Positions 1 through 8,661 are shown, counted from the stretch's first letter. The stretch is 36,211 bases of DNA from Sedimentisphaerales bacterium (GCA_016930745.1 JAFGGE010000130.1:1-36211), one strand, 5' to 3'. Notes: a model not told the origin generated them from the sequence alone. A program made the numbers and translations.

Positions 1-49
1 AACGTTCGCCAAAATTGGTCAGTTCTTTTTTTCATGCCAAATCTGTAGC

Positions 50-403
50 CTATACTATGTACTGATTAGTATATTCACTTATTTGCTTTACACCCGAATA
101 CGAAACGGAAAAAGCCGAATACCCATCCTGCCAGGAAAAATCGTCGCATACAGTTTGACGAAACCACTTGGAAGAATTCGTTTTTATCAGTCGAACAAAA
201 TCGGAAACGCTCATGTCCGGATGCAGGGACGCCAATAGATGAACGTGATCTTCCGGACCGTTGCAGACATACAACTTCGCTTTCAAATTACGAATTACAC
301 CTGCTATATATTCCCGCATGCGTTTCATTTGTTCTTTTTTCAGCGGTTTTTGCCGTTGTTTTATAGAGAAAACAATATGATAAAACAAACACGTATAAGA
401 CAT
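50..403 (-). CDS. IS200/IS605-type (Y1, RAYT-like) transposase, C-terminus possibly shortened
   Basis: This encodes a 117-residue HUH-family transposase, which in this family cuts and joins single-stranded DNA through a covalent tyrosine link. The HUH metal motif is His53-Val-His55 within GPEDHVHLL. A WQxGYxAFSVS-like stretch lies at residues 91-101, and the probable catalytic tyrosine is Tyr111 in the final helix. I chose the ATG at 403 because a purine-rich GAAGGGGAAGG ribosome site precedes it; an in-frame ATG at 439 would add 12 unlikely residues. Relatives are usually about 140-150 residues, so the stop six residues after Tyr111 removes the usual C-terminal tail and the gene may be decaying. 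It sits 42 bp after gcvPA on the same strand. I saw no clear element ends, so a domesticated RAYT is as likely as an active insertion sequence. Confidence 0.85.
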   Translation of the reverse strand: MSYTCLFYHIVFSIKQRQKPLKKEQMKRMREYIAGVIRNLKAKLYVCNGPEDHVHLLASLHPDMSVSDFVRLIKTNSSKWFRQTVCDDFSWQDGYSAFSVSYSGVKQISEYTNQYIV

Positions 404-445
404 CCCTTCCCCTTCTTTCCTTTCGCCCCTCCATGGCAAAAAGAT

Positions 446-1777
446 TTATAAGACCGCCTCCAGGGCCTCGGCCAACATGCCAATCTGCTGCTTGGTTCGT
501 TTTTCGGTTACCGCGATCAGAATTGAGTTTTCCATACCCTTGTAATACCGGCTCAGGGGGAATCCCGCCGCAAATCCCTTTTCGATCAGCCGCCCGATCA
601 CATCCGCCGCATCGCTTGGCAGATCCAGTACCATCTCGTTGAACACCCACTTGGCACGAAAATGCGGTGCTACGCCCGGAATCGCCGTCAGCTTCTGATA
701 GGCGTAGCTGGCCTTGTCGGCGCATAGCTGGGCGACTTCCCGTAATCCTTCCTTGCCCAGAAGCGACATATACACCAGGGCCGTCAGAGCGCACAGGGCC
801 TCGTTGGAGCAGATATTGGATGTGGCCTTGTCGCGGCGGATATGCTGTTCGCGAGCCTGCAGGGTAAGGACAAATCCACGTCGCCCCTGGGCGTCGGTGG
901 TCTGGCCGACGATGCGTCCGGGCATCTTACGGACCAGCGGCTTTCGCGTCGCGATAAAGCCCAGATACGGCCCGCCGAAGGACATGGGCATCCCCAGGGA
1001 CTGGCCCTCGCCGGTGGCAATATCCACTCCCATCGCGCCGGGCGTCTTGAGAATGCCCAGTGAAATCGGATAGACCGAACTGATGATCAAAGCGCCTTTT
1101 TTATGAGCGGCATCGGACAGATCGGTAAAATCGTCAATACAGCCGAAGAAATTAGGATTCTGCACGATGATTCCTGCGGTTCTGTCGTCAAGCTGTTCGA
1201 AAATCCCCTTTCGATTAGCCAGACCGTCTTCATTGCGAGTCTCGACAAGCTCAATCTGGAGATTTCGCGTGTAGGACTGGATCATCACACGATAAATCGG
1301 ATTGACCGAATCGTCGATGATGATCTTGTTTCGCCCCGTCGCCGAAAGAGCCATCATCATCGCCTCGTAGAGCGCGGTACCGCCATCATACAGAGAAGCG
1401 TTGGATACCTCCATTTCCGTCAGGCGGCAGATCATCGATTGATACTCGTAAATCGCCTGCAGCGTACCCTGGCTGACCTCCGGCTGGTAGGGCGTGTAAG
1501 CCGTGTAGAATTCGCTTCGGCTGGTCAGCGCGTAGACCGCCGACGGAATGAAGTGATCGTAAAATCCCCCGCCCAGAAAACAGGTCAGATGAATATGGTT
1601 CTTGCCGGCCAGCTCGGCCAGATGATCGCGGACCTGCTGTTCGCTCTTCGCTTCAGGCAGGTCCAGTTTGCCGCAGAGAAATTCGATCGGCACATCGGCA
1701 AACAGATCGTCCATAGTCATGCCGATCTCGGCCAGCATGGCGGCCCGTTGATCGTCCGTATTCGAAATATAGGGCAT
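446..1777 (-). CDS. gcvPA: Glycine dehydrogenase (decarboxylating) subunit 1
   Basis: This 443-residue protein is the N-terminal half-type subunit of the P-protein of the glycine cleavage system, the split form found in Gram-positives, archaea and many planctomycetes. P-protein decarboxylates glycine and passes the aminomethyl group to lipoylated GcvH. The start MPYISNTDDQ and the stretches LTCFLGGGFYDHFIP, EYQSMICRLTEMEVSNASLYDGGTA and GEGQSLGMPMSFGGPYLG are typical of the subunit. The PLP-binding lysine of split enzymes is on subunit 2 (gcvPB), which is not present here. AAGGA lies 9 nt before the ATG, which starts 12 nt after the gcvH stop, so the gene is co-transcribed with gcvT and gcvH. 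Its length is normal and no damage is visible. Confidence 0.96.
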   Translation of the reverse strand: MPYISNTDDQRAAMLAEIGMTMDDLFADVPIEFLCGKLDLPEAKSEQQVRDHLAELAGKNHIHLTCFLGGGFYDHFIPSAVYALTSRSEFYTAYTPYQPEVSQGTLQAIYEYQSMICRLTEMEVSNASLYDGGTALYEAMMMALSATGRNKIIIDDSVNPIYRVMIQSYTRNLQIELVETRNEDGLANRKGIFEQLDDRTAGIIVQNPNFFGCIDDFTDLSDAAHKKGALIISSVYPISLGILKTPGAMGVDIATGEGQSLGMPMSFGGPYLGFIATRKPLVRKMPGRIVGQTTDAQGRRGFVLTLQAREQHIRRDKATSNICSNEALCALTALVYMSLLGKEGLREVAQLCADKASYAYQKLTAIPGVAPHFRAKWVFNEMVLDLPSDAADVIGRLIEKGFAAGFPLSRYYKGMENSILIAVTEKRTKQQIGMLAEALEAVL

Positions 1778-1789
1778 TTAAATTATTCC

Positions 1790-2179
1790 TTATTCATCCA
1801 CCTGGGAAGCGCAGAATTTCTCGTATTCGTCCCCACCCATCAAGGATTCCAACTGGGAAGGATCGCCTGGTTCAATCTTGATCAGCCAGGCAGCGCCGTA
1901 GGGATCGGTCTTAAGCAAATCCAGATTGTCTGCCACATCATAGTTGACCTCGGCAACTGATCCGTCGACCGGGGCATAGATGTCCGAGGCGGCTTTCACC
2001 GATTCGACCAGCCCGAAGGATGCCCCCTGGGAGACGTTGTCGCCCGGGTTCGGCAGTTCCAGATAAACCACGTCGCCAAGCTGCTCGATGGCAAAGGCGC
2101 TCAAACCCACTACAACGAAGTCCCCGTCGAGCCGGGCCCATTCATGCGTCTCGCTATACTTCAGATTTTCTTCCGACAT
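1790..2179 (-). CDS. gcvH: Glycine cleavage system H protein
   Basis: GcvH is the small lipoyl carrier that moves the aminomethyl group from P-protein to T-protein and is then reoxidised by lipoamide dehydrogenase. The 129-residue product starts MSEENLKYSETHEW, the usual N-terminus, and carries the lipoyl lysine at Lys62 in the GLVESVKAASD motif. The ATG at 2179 is chosen because GGGAG precedes it by 8 nt; an upstream in-frame ATG (2194) has no ribosome site and overlaps that sequence. It is the middle gene of gcvT-gcvH-gcvPA, with gaps of 35 nt and 10 nt. No lipoamide dehydrogenase (L-protein) gene is nearby. Confidence 0.97.
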   Translation of the reverse strand: MSEENLKYSETHEWARLDGDFVVVGLSAFAIEQLGDVVYLELPNPGDNVSQGASFGLVESVKAASDIYAPVDGSVAEVNYDVADNLDLLKTDPYGAAWLIKIEPGDPSQLESLMGGDEYEKFCASQVDE

Positions 2180-2214
2180 AAAGAATTCTCCCATAAGAAT
2201 TGATTCAGGGCCGG

Positions 2215-3444
2215 TTACTTTGGCAGAACCGCATAACTGATCGGGCCCTTTCGGTTTTCCAAGTTTTTATGAACGATTCTCGCCTCGATATCTTTTCCGC
2301 GCACTCGGATAGAAATGGCCTGGCCGAAATCCATTCTATGATCCAGCAAAGCCAGCGCGACCGCCCTCATACCTTTAGAATCGCCCAGGACAACTCCTTT
2401 GGGAGTTTGCTGGAATTCCCAATAAGGGACCATCGTCCCGCTGGTCACATGTCCTACGAGGCGATTATCCAGCAGTACCGGATCGCCATGGCGGGCGATT
2501 CCTCGACCGAGAATTACGACCTGTCGAAACAGTCGGGGCAGGATATCGCCGCAGGATCTGTCGCCCTTCTTGATGGCATCCAGAGCCCGGGCCTGTCGGA
2601 CAAGGGCGGTTTTCCCAAGAAAGTCGCCTTTGCCCTCGGCAAAGCTGACGGCAAACGCCGCCAGGGGACAGGCAAATACCGGTATCTCTCTGCCCTCCGG
2701 ATCGCCGCCGAATTCATGGCCATACAGGGGCAGTCCCGCTTCCAGCCGCAGCGTATCCCGTGCCCCCAGTCCGATCGGCGCCGCTCCTTTTTCTGTCAGG
2801 GCATCCCAGAGATCCACTGCGATAGCAGCCGGCAGAAACAATTCAAAGCATACCGGCTCGCCGGTATAGCCGGTCCGCCCTGCAAGGACCTTAGTGCCTT
2901 CGATTTGGACTTCGGACAGGCAATTACGCTTGTCCGGAGGAAGGGAACCCTTTTCCAGAAGGGCTTCGAGAATGGCCCCGGACTGCGGTCCCTGAACCGC
3001 CAGCATGGCCAGATCGCTGCCGACATCTTCCATCACCACATCGACAAAAGAGCCGGCCTGCTCCTCCAGATGGGCCCAGTCCTTATCCTTGTTGGAGGCA
3101 TTGACCACCAGCAGGTATTCGTGATCGACAAAGCGGTACAGGTAGGCATCGTCGATTGCCCCGCCGGAAGCATTGGCCAGAATGGTGTATTGACTTTGCC
3201 CGATATCGAGGGCGGACGCATCATTGGTCAGCACATGCTGCAAAAACGCCAACGCCCCCCCGCCACGGATTATGAACCGGCCCATATGTGAGACATCAAA
3301 AAGCCCGCAAGACTTACGCGTCGTCAGATGTTCGGCAACGATTCCTTCGGCGTATTGGATCGGCATGAGCCAGCCGGCAAAATCGACCATTTTGGCCCCT
3401 GCAGCCAAATGTCTTTCATACAATGGCGTTTTCTTGGCTTCCAT
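2215..3444 (-). CDS. gcvT: Aminomethyltransferase (glycine cleavage T protein)
   Basis: GcvT releases ammonia from aminomethyl-GcvH and transfers the methylene group to tetrahydrofolate. The protein has 409 residues, somewhat longer than the usual 360-370. It opens with KKTPLYERHLAAGAKMVDFAGWLMPIQY, followed by GLFDVSHMG (residues 47-55) and NASGGAIDDAYLYR, where Asp98/Asp99 include the expected catalytic aspartate. The folate-site region GRTGYTGE and the C-terminal barrel are present. The start at 3444 follows AGGGATGAAAGCGCG; the longer in-frame opening to 3519 would overlap the promoter. It is the first gene of the operon, with a near-consensus sigma70-type promoter at 3489-3516. The roughly 38-nt leader is too short for a glycine riboswitch. 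Confidence 0.96.
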   Translation of the reverse strand: MEAKKTPLYERHLAAGAKMVDFAGWLMPIQYAEGIVAEHLTTRKSCGLFDVSHMGRFIIRGGGALAFLQHVLTNDASALDIGQSQYTILANASGGAIDDAYLYRFVDHEYLLVVNASNKDKDWAHLEEQAGSFVDVVMEDVGSDLAMLAVQGPQSGAILEALLEKGSLPPDKRNCLSEVQIEGTKVLAGRTGYTGEPVCFELFLPAAIAVDLWDALTEKGAAPIGLGARDTLRLEAGLPLYGHEFGGDPEGREIPVFACPLAAFAVSFAEGKGDFLGKTALVRQARALDAIKKGDRSCGDILPRLFRQVVILGRGIARHGDPVLLDNRLVGHVTSGTMVPYWEFQQTPKGVVLGDSKGMRAVALALLDHRMDFGQAISIRVRGKDIEARIVHKNLENRKGPISYAVLPK

Positions 3445-3488
3445 CGCGCTTTCATCCCTGAATTTTAGAATTTCCTCTTTTCGACGGC

Positions 3489-3516
3489 ATTGTATCAGGG
3501 CAACCGGCCCAGTCAA
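3489..3516 (-). promoter_or_regulatory. Sigma70-like promoter of the gcvT operon
   Basis: On the minus strand TTGACT (3511-3516) and TACAAT (3489-3494) are separated by 16 nt; each matches consensus at 5 of 6 positions. The predicted transcript begins near 3482 and would have a leader of about 38 nt. Confidence 0.6.
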
Positions 3517-3577
3517 CAATCAGAGGCCGTGTTCGACAAATAGTTCCTCAAAATGGCTGTTTTTAGCCGGATCGCTC

Positions 3578-3586
3578 TGTTATACT
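3578..3586 (+). promoter_or_regulatory. Extended -10 element ahead of the FG-GAP protein gene
   Basis: TGtTATACT is an extended -10 hexamer (5/6) about 60 nt before the chosen start at 3646. No good -35 is seen at the usual distance. The region also holds the divergent gcvT promoter. Confidence 0.4.
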
Positions 3587-3645
3587 GTATAGGGTTTGTG
3601 TTAAAGACTCGATGTTTGGTTTATTTTTTAACGGGAGTGGTTCCA

Positions 3646-4815
3646 ATGCAGCCGATTCGCTTTGTTGACCGCAAATTCACATATCTTCTTATAATGACAG
3701 TATTTGTGGAATGCCTTGTTGGTTACGGGGCAACGTCGGGTCAATTTCAGAAAGTGGTTCTGGACAAGGCTTTCCGATCCGAAGGCGTAGCGGTTGGGGA
3801 CATTAACCGGGATGGCAAGCCGGATGTGCTGGCCGGTGAACTCTGGTATGAAGCTCCAAACTGGACCATGCACGAGATCCTGCCGCCGGGGCAGTACAAT
3901 CCCGCCACGGGATACAGCAAAACGTTTTCGCAGTTCGCCAAAGATGTCAACGGCGATGGATGGGTGGACTCGATTATTACGACTATGATGGGCGAACCCT
4001 GTTACTGGTATGAAAATCCAGGCCGAAAACCGGGACACTGGAAGCAGCATATCGGATTCCGCAGCGCATGCAACGAAACCCCTCTCTATGCGGATCTGTT
4101 CGGCACGGGCGAGCGTGTTCCCTTGTGGGGTGTCCAGCCCGAAGGATACATCGCATGGTTCAGTATCGGGCAGGATCCCTACCAGCCCTGGGATATGCAC
4201 ATCATCGGCGGGCCCAAGGCCCCCGGCAGCGAACCTTTCAGCCATGGTCTCGGGATCGGAGATCTGAACGAGGATGGACGACGGGATGTGCTGGTCACGG
4301 CAGGCTGGTGGGAGGCCCCTCAGGATCGTAAACAAGCCTATTGGACGTTCCATCCAGCCAAGCTGGGCGACGCTTGTGCGGATATGCTTGTATATGATGT
4401 AGACGGCGACGGCGACAGCGATGTGATCAGCAGTTCGGCCCATAACTATGGCATCTGGTGGCATGAGAATGTGGACGGAAAATCGATGGATTTCAAACAG
4501 CATACCATCTATGACAAGGTTTCCCAAACCCATGCCATGTGGCTGATCGACCTGAACAAAGACGGCATTATGGACTTTGTGACCGGAAAACGCTATTTCG
4601 CTCATAACGGCAACGATCCCGGCAGCAAAGAGCCGGTTAAGGTCCTGTGGTTCGAGATTCGCCGAACCGATAGCGGCCCTCAATTCATTATGCATGAAAT
4701 TGACAACGATTCCGGACTGGGCACGCAGTTTGAGGTTCTGGATATCGACAACAATGGTACCCTGGACATCGTTTCCTCCAATAAAAAAGGCGTTCATATC
4801 TTTTCTCAACAGTAA
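3646..4815 (+). CDS. Secreted FG-GAP/VCBS-repeat protein
   Basis: This 389-residue protein is built from repeated calcium-binding FG-GAP/VCBS blades, with DxNxDGxxD-type motifs such as GDINRDGKPDVL, KDVNGDGWVDSI, GDLNEDGRRDVL, YDVDGDGDSDVI, IDLNKDGIMDFV and LDIDNNGTLDIV. Six to seven such repeats suggest one beta-propeller. An N-terminal basic stretch followed by a hydrophobic segment (about residues 13-30) looks like a signal peptide, so export is expected. Conserved aromatic pairs after the repeats (WYE, WWE, WWHEN) are typical of the planctomycete version. I chose the ATG at 3646 because GGGAG precedes it by 8 nt; the upstream in-frame ATG at 3553 lies before the -10 element. No catalytic function can be assigned; carbohydrate binding is only a possibility. 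Confidence 0.85.
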   Translation: MQPIRFVDRKFTYLLIMTVFVECLVGYGATSGQFQKVVLDKAFRSEGVAVGDINRDGKPDVLAGELWYEAPNWTMHEILPPGQYNPATGYSKTFSQFAKDVNGDGWVDSIITTMMGEPCYWYENPGRKPGHWKQHIGFRSACNETPLYADLFGTGERVPLWGVQPEGYIAWFSIGQDPYQPWDMHIIGGPKAPGSEPFSHGLGIGDLNEDGRRDVLVTAGWWEAPQDRKQAYWTFHPAKLGDACADMLVYDVDGDGDSDVISSSAHNYGIWWHENVDGKSMDFKQHTIYDKVSQTHAMWLIDLNKDGIMDFVTGKRYFAHNGNDPGSKEPVKVLWFEIRRTDSGPQFIMHEIDNDSGLGTQFEVLDIDNNGTLDIVSSNKKGVHIFSQQ

Positions 4816-4829
4816 GCGGAAACACTGTC

Positions 4830-5582
4830 ATGACGCGGCCTTATAGAAGCTTATGGGAGCGTTTGAAATTCCGCCGGCGAAATCGACAGGCGACCCGGTA
4901 TCGATGCCCTGTCTGCGGCTATTACGGCCCCTTTATGCCGTTTCATACACAGGACGGCAGGACCAGTTTTGACACTCTCTGTCCCAAATGCGGTTCCCGT
5001 CCTCGCCATCGGCTTATGCACCTGGTGATGGACATCCTGAACAAGCAATATGTTTTCAAAGATAAAAAAGCCTTGCATTTTGCCCCCGAAAGCTTTTTCC
5101 GGGATCAGTATCGGGCGTTTTTTCAGCAGTACGTCACCACGGATCTGGTCATGGAGGATGTGGATTTCAAGGCGGATATCTGCAATCTTCCCTTGGAAGA
5201 CCGCTCCTTCGATGTTGTGCTTGCCTGCCATGTGCTGGAACACGTCAAGGACGACCGAAAGGCCGTGTCGGAGATGCGCCGGATATGTCGCCCTGGCGGA
5301 ATCGTAATCATTCAGGTTCCGATCACGGCCATAGAAACGATCGAGTACCCCGCCCCCAATCCGTATGAGACCGACCATGTCCGCTGTCCGGGGCGGGACT
5401 ATTATGACCAATTCCGGGATCTGTTCACCCGAATGGAGACCTTTTCCTCCGGGGACTTTGACGATTCCTACCAACTGTATGCAAAAGTCGACTGGAGTGG
5501 GTATCCCAACGAGCACAGCCCCTATCGTCTCCCTTTGTCCGGCGACAAACACGCCAATAGGATAGCCGTTTATTCCGTATAA
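4830..5582 (+). CDS. SAM-dependent methyltransferase with N-terminal zinc ribbon
   Basis: This encodes a 250-residue class I methyltransferase of the methyltransferase-11 type. Cys26, Cys29, Cys51 and Cys54 (CPVCG and CPKCG) form a probable zinc ribbon, followed by a stretch rich in Arg and His. The SAM-binding fold follows: LHFAPE replaces the more usual glycine-rich loop I, and the acidic ADICNLPLEDRSFDVVLACHVLEHV segment is the typical motif IV/post region. MRRICRPGGIVIIQVP is motif VI. The substrate is unknown; proteins of this layout often occur near glycan or cell-surface genes. It begins 14 bp after the FG-GAP gene with only a weak ribosome site, so translational coupling to that gene is likely. 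Confidence 0.85.
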   Translation: MTRPYRSLWERLKFRRRNRQATRYRCPVCGYYGPFMPFHTQDGRTSFDTLCPKCGSRPRHRLMHLVMDILNKQYVFKDKKALHFAPESFFRDQYRAFFQQYVTTDLVMEDVDFKADICNLPLEDRSFDVVLACHVLEHVKDDRKAVSEMRRICRPGGIVIIQVPITAIETIEYPAPNPYETDHVRCPGRDYYDQFRDLFTRMETFSSGDFDDSYQLYAKVDWSGYPNEHSPYRLPLSGDKHANRIAVYSV

Positions 5583-5711
5583 TCTCTTGAAAACCGAATT
5601 TACCGAGGTAGGTGAACGGCCATGCTATCGATAACGCTTACGGCGAGAACCGATCCTCACCGCAGGATCGTTCGCTTGAGCAGCGGCAACACCTCCGTTT
5701 TATGGAATTAG

Positions 5712-5730
5712 GCCCATACGACGTATGGGC
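5712..5730. repeat. Perfect short palindrome between convergent genes
   Basis: GCCCATACG and CGTATGGGC are perfect inverted 9-mers around a single base. The site lies in the 216-bp gap between the convergent methyltransferase and symporter genes. It has no T-run on either side, so it may be a protein-binding dyad or a weak shared terminator. The rest of the gap shows no convincing gene. Confidence 0.4.
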
Positions 5731-5798
5731 ACACAATCCCCCTGACCACATCGGCCTGACAAAATCGCTATGGACCAATTCCGTTTTTCGTTTGTCTT

Positions 5799-7583
5799 TT
5801 ACCCGCGGAAGTATAGATACGCCGCAAGGATAATCGCCAGTACGATGCCGGACACGATCACGTCGGCCGCGTTCCAACTGGCGCGAGACTCACGGCGGTG
5901 CTCGTCGGTGATCGTGCCATAGGTCAGACCGGAAATCTTTTCATAAGACGGCGCCGCCGACAGATAACTCACAACATGCATAATCACAATGCACACCACG
6001 AAGATCAATACGCTGTAATATTGGAAGAACACCTGGTTCATGATCCAGAAAAACGACCCTTCGGGGTAGGTAAAACTGCCTTCCGAAAGCTTGACAGGCG
6101 TATCGATGATCAGCCGGAACAGGCCCATTAAAAATCCGATCACCAGCGCCGACAGACACCCTTTGGCATTGAGCCGCTTGTTGAACACGCCGCAGAAGAA
6201 CACCGCGAAGATCGGCGGCGCCAGGTACGCCTGTACGCCCTGCAGGTAATCGTATAGCCCCTTGCTTCCGCGAATCACCGGAATCCATAACAGACCGATG
6301 ATCACCATAATCGCCGTCGCAATCCGGCCCATCCACACCAGACGATGCTGCGAGGTATTCGGCCTGAATTTGCTATAGAGGTCCATCGTAAACAACGTGG
6401 CCGACGCGTTGAACGCCCCCGCCAGGGAACTCATTAGCGCCGCCAGCAATCCCGCCACCACCAGCCCGCGAATCCCCGCCGGCAGGATATAGGCCACCAA
6501 CAAGGGAAACGCCTTCTGCGATTCGCCGCGATTGAGTTCGCCGGCCGCCGAAAACAGGGTGCTTTGAATCTCCGCCACCTTGCCGCTCTTGGCCAGGGCA
6601 AAACAGATCATGCCGGGAATAATGAAAATAAACACCGGCAGCAGCTTGAAGAACGCCGCACAAATCGAGCCGCGCCGTGCTTCGCGTTCGTTGGGCGCGC
6701 CCAATACGCGCTGGACGATATACTGGTCCGTGCACCAGTACCACAGGCCGACGATCGGCGCGCAGAACAGCATCCCCAGCCACGGATAATTGTCGTTGAA
6801 GTACCACGCCATCCGACCGGTTTCTTTCACCGGCGCCCAGGTGCCCTCCACCCCTGCAGGAATCAGCGGTTTCCACAGGTTGAACATCTCCGATCCGGCG
6901 ATATTCCGAAGTTCCTGCCAGCCCCCCAGGGCCTTCAGTCCGAACACAGTTACCAGTATCGAACCTATGATTAAAATTATCGTCTGCAGGGCCTCGGTAT
7001 AGGCCACCGCCCGCAGTCCGCCCATCACGGTGTACAGTCCGGTTAGAACAATCACCAGGATCGACCCTATCCAGAATGTATCCAGCCCCATAAAGGAAAT
7101 TTCCGGCAGCAGTACGCTGAATACCACGCCGCCGGCAAAGATCCCAACCGCCAGCTTGGTCACCACATAGGCCACCAGGGAGATGATCGAGAGCACCCAT
7201 CGCGCCGTCGGGGAAAACCTTCGCTCCAGAAACTCCGGCATGGTGAACACCTTTGACCGCACATAGAACGGCACCAGTACCCACGCCAGGATCAGTAGAC
7301 ACCATGCGTGCAGCTCATAATGCGCCATCGCCACGCCATCGGTGGCGCCGGATCCGGCCAGGCCCACCAGGTGCTCTGAACCAATGTTGGAGGCAAAAAT
7401 CGACGCGCCGACCACGAACCATCCGAGATTGCGGCCGGCCAGAAAATAGTCGTCCGCGGTGTCTTTGCTTTTGAGGATCACCCACCAGGCAAGACCCAGT
7501 AAGATCGCAAAATACCCCCCGATGAACCACCAGTCCAAACCTGTAAACATTGCCGCGGCCTGTAATTCCGGAAATCCAGTCAT
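5799..7583 (-). CDS. SGLT-like sodium:solute symporter (SSS family)
   Basis: This 594-residue integral membrane protein belongs to the SSS/SLC5 family and is closest in pattern to sodium/sugar cotransporters such as vSGLT. The YFLAGRNLGWFVVGASIFASNIGSEHLVGLAGSG segment is the family signature around TM1-TM2. A glutamate in AHYEL corresponds to the vSGLT sugar-site Glu88, and the YWCTDQYIVQRVLGA segment plus the FFKL lysine match the region around vSGLT Tyr263 and Lys294. The vSGLT Gln69 position appears to be His here. About 14 hydrophobic segments are visible. The start has GGAAAGGATAG just upstream. The gene follows the aldo/keto reductase on the same strand, but a terminator and a separate promoter lie between them. 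A sugar or sugar-like solute is the likely substrate. Confidence 0.92.
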   Translation of the reverse strand: MTGFPELQAAAMFTGLDWWFIGGYFAILLGLAWWVILKSKDTADDYFLAGRNLGWFVVGASIFASNIGSEHLVGLAGSGATDGVAMAHYELHAWCLLILAWVLVPFYVRSKVFTMPEFLERRFSPTARWVLSIISLVAYVVTKLAVGIFAGGVVFSVLLPEISFMGLDTFWIGSILVIVLTGLYTVMGGLRAVAYTEALQTIILIIGSILVTVFGLKALGGWQELRNIAGSEMFNLWKPLIPAGVEGTWAPVKETGRMAWYFNDNYPWLGMLFCAPIVGLWYWCTDQYIVQRVLGAPNEREARRGSICAAFFKLLPVFIFIIPGMICFALAKSGKVAEIQSTLFSAAGELNRGESQKAFPLLVAYILPAGIRGLVVAGLLAALMSSLAGAFNASATLFTMDLYSKFRPNTSQHRLVWMGRIATAIMVIIGLLWIPVIRGSKGLYDYLQGVQAYLAPPIFAVFFCGVFNKRLNAKGCLSALVIGFLMGLFRLIIDTPVKLSEGSFTYPEGSFFWIMNQVFFQYYSVLIFVVCIVIMHVVSYLSAAPSYEKISGLTYGTITDEHRRESRASWNAADVIVSGIVLAIILAAYLYFRG

Positions 7584-7620
7584 GTGCTATCCTTTCCTTT
7601 TCTGGGATTCGTTCAGCGGA

Positions 7621-7649
7621 AACCTACTCAAATCTTACAGGGTTGTCAA
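7621..7649 (-). promoter_or_regulatory. Sigma70-like promoter of the SGLT-like symporter gene
   Basis: A perfect TTGACA -35 (7644-7649, minus strand) is followed after 17 nt by TAGGTT (7621-7626), a weak -10. It lies between the upstream terminator and the symporter start, so the symporter can be transcribed independently of the reductase gene. Confidence 0.5.
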
Positions 7650-7682
7650 GAGTTTCCCCGCAGGAATCCCCAAAAAGAAAGG

Positions 7683-7728
7683 AAGATGGCCCCCCATTCA
7701 AAACAGATGTAGAATGGAGGGCCGTCTT
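7683..7728 (-). terminator. Intrinsic terminator after the aldo/keto reductase gene
   Basis: Two 17-nt arms (7683-7699 and 7712-7728) pair with only two non-Watson-Crick positions around a 12-nt loop. Read on the minus strand the stem is followed by a T-rich tail (TTTCTTTTT). The plus-strand flank is also T-rich but no plus-strand gene ends here. Confidence 0.75.
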
Positions 7729-7746
7729 GTTGTTTTGTCTGTTACA

Positions 7747-8661
7747 TCAGGCCAATTCGGCCAATGCATTATTCATTCGCTGGATGGCCTCATCGATCTC
7801 GGCCGGGCTCTTGAAGCCGATCACCACGGCATTTAACGGACGGCATCGCATGGCAAAACGGATGGATTTTTCGCGATCCTCCGGATTGGTGAAATCGCCG
7901 TTTCCAATGATCTTCATGCCGATGACGCCCCGTTTTTTTTGCTGCATGATCCTGAGCTGTTCCATCACGGCGGGCACATGCGACGTGTCGCTCTTGGCAT
8001 TCCAGTTTTCCTCCATGGTGTCCATATGGGCCCCCTGCGGATTGACCCGGACCAGATGCACATCGACCCAGTCGATCTGGACGGCCCGTTTCAGGGCCGG
8101 CAGGCTGTGGCACGAAACGCCATGGGCACGGATGATCTTTTTGGCCTTGGCCTCTTCCAGCGCATCCAATACCCGCTTTCGTTCCTCGTCCCAGCCGGGC
8201 GTGACCGTACAATGGGTCAGGACGCAGTCGATATAATCCATACCCAGTTCCTGCCGAAAGCGATCCAGGACTTCCAGCGGTTTTTCCGGATTGCCGCCCA
8301 TCTTGCTCTGGATGAAAAATGTCTCCCGCGGCAGGCCTTTGATCGCCTCACGGACCCATGTATGAGTCTTATAGGAATCGGCCGTATCGATGTAGGTAAT
8401 TCCCTGGTCGTAGGCATACCGGACAAGCTTATTGAAGCCTTCAGCGCCCAGAGATCGCTGAACATTGCCGCTGTTGCTGCCGACGCCGATTCCCAGTCGA
8501 CTCAGTTTCATTCCCGTATTGCCCAGTTTCACCTGGTCGACCGCCGTCCGTTTTTTCTTTTCCTGGGCGGCGTGCAGACCCGCCGGAGAAACCACAGTCA
8601 GACCGGCCACGGCCGCTGCGCCTTCCAAAAACCGCCGTCTCGAAATATCATTTGGAACCAT
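7747..8661 (-). CDS. Tat-exported aldo/keto reductase
   Basis: This 304-residue protein opens with a twin-arginine signal (SRRRFLEG, residues 8-14) followed by a hydrophobic, alanine-rich stretch, so a folded, cofactor-loaded enzyme is expected outside the cytoplasm. The aldo/keto reductase barrel starts around VDQVKLGNTGMKLSRLGIG. The family tetrad is visible as Asp92, Tyr97, Lys120 and His150 (DTADSY, QSKMG, LTHCT). The usual C-terminal NADPH signature is only loosely conserved. The start has AAGGGG 9 nt upstream. The substrate is unknown; exported AKRs with this layout are common in Planctomycetes. A terminator follows, so it is probably monocistronic. Confidence 0.92.
   Translation of the reverse strand: MVPNDISRRRFLEGAAAVAGLTVVSPAGLHAAQEKKKRTAVDQVKLGNTGMKLSRLGIGVGSNSGNVQRSLGAEGFNKLVRYAYDQGITYIDTADSYKTHTWVREAIKGLPRETFFIQSKMGGNPEKPLEVLDRFRQELGMDYIDCVLTHCTVTPGWDEERKRVLDALEEAKAKKIIRAHGVSCHSLPALKRAVQIDWVDVHLVRVNPQGAHMDTMEENWNAKSDTSHVPAVMEQLRIMQQKKRGVIGMKIIGNGDFTNPEDREKSIRFAMRCRPLNAVVIGFKSPAEIDEAIQRMNNALAELA

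Noticed and set aside
1..35. A minus-strand frame from 35 to the window edge beginning with ATG and lysine codons, possibly the next gene.
   Set aside because: Only 11 codons are visible and there is no ribosome site, so a gene cannot be supported.
5612..5833. Plus-strand open frame of 73 codons between the methyltransferase and the symporter.
   Set aside because: It overlaps the end of the symporter gene, has poor start context and shows no protein-like pattern.
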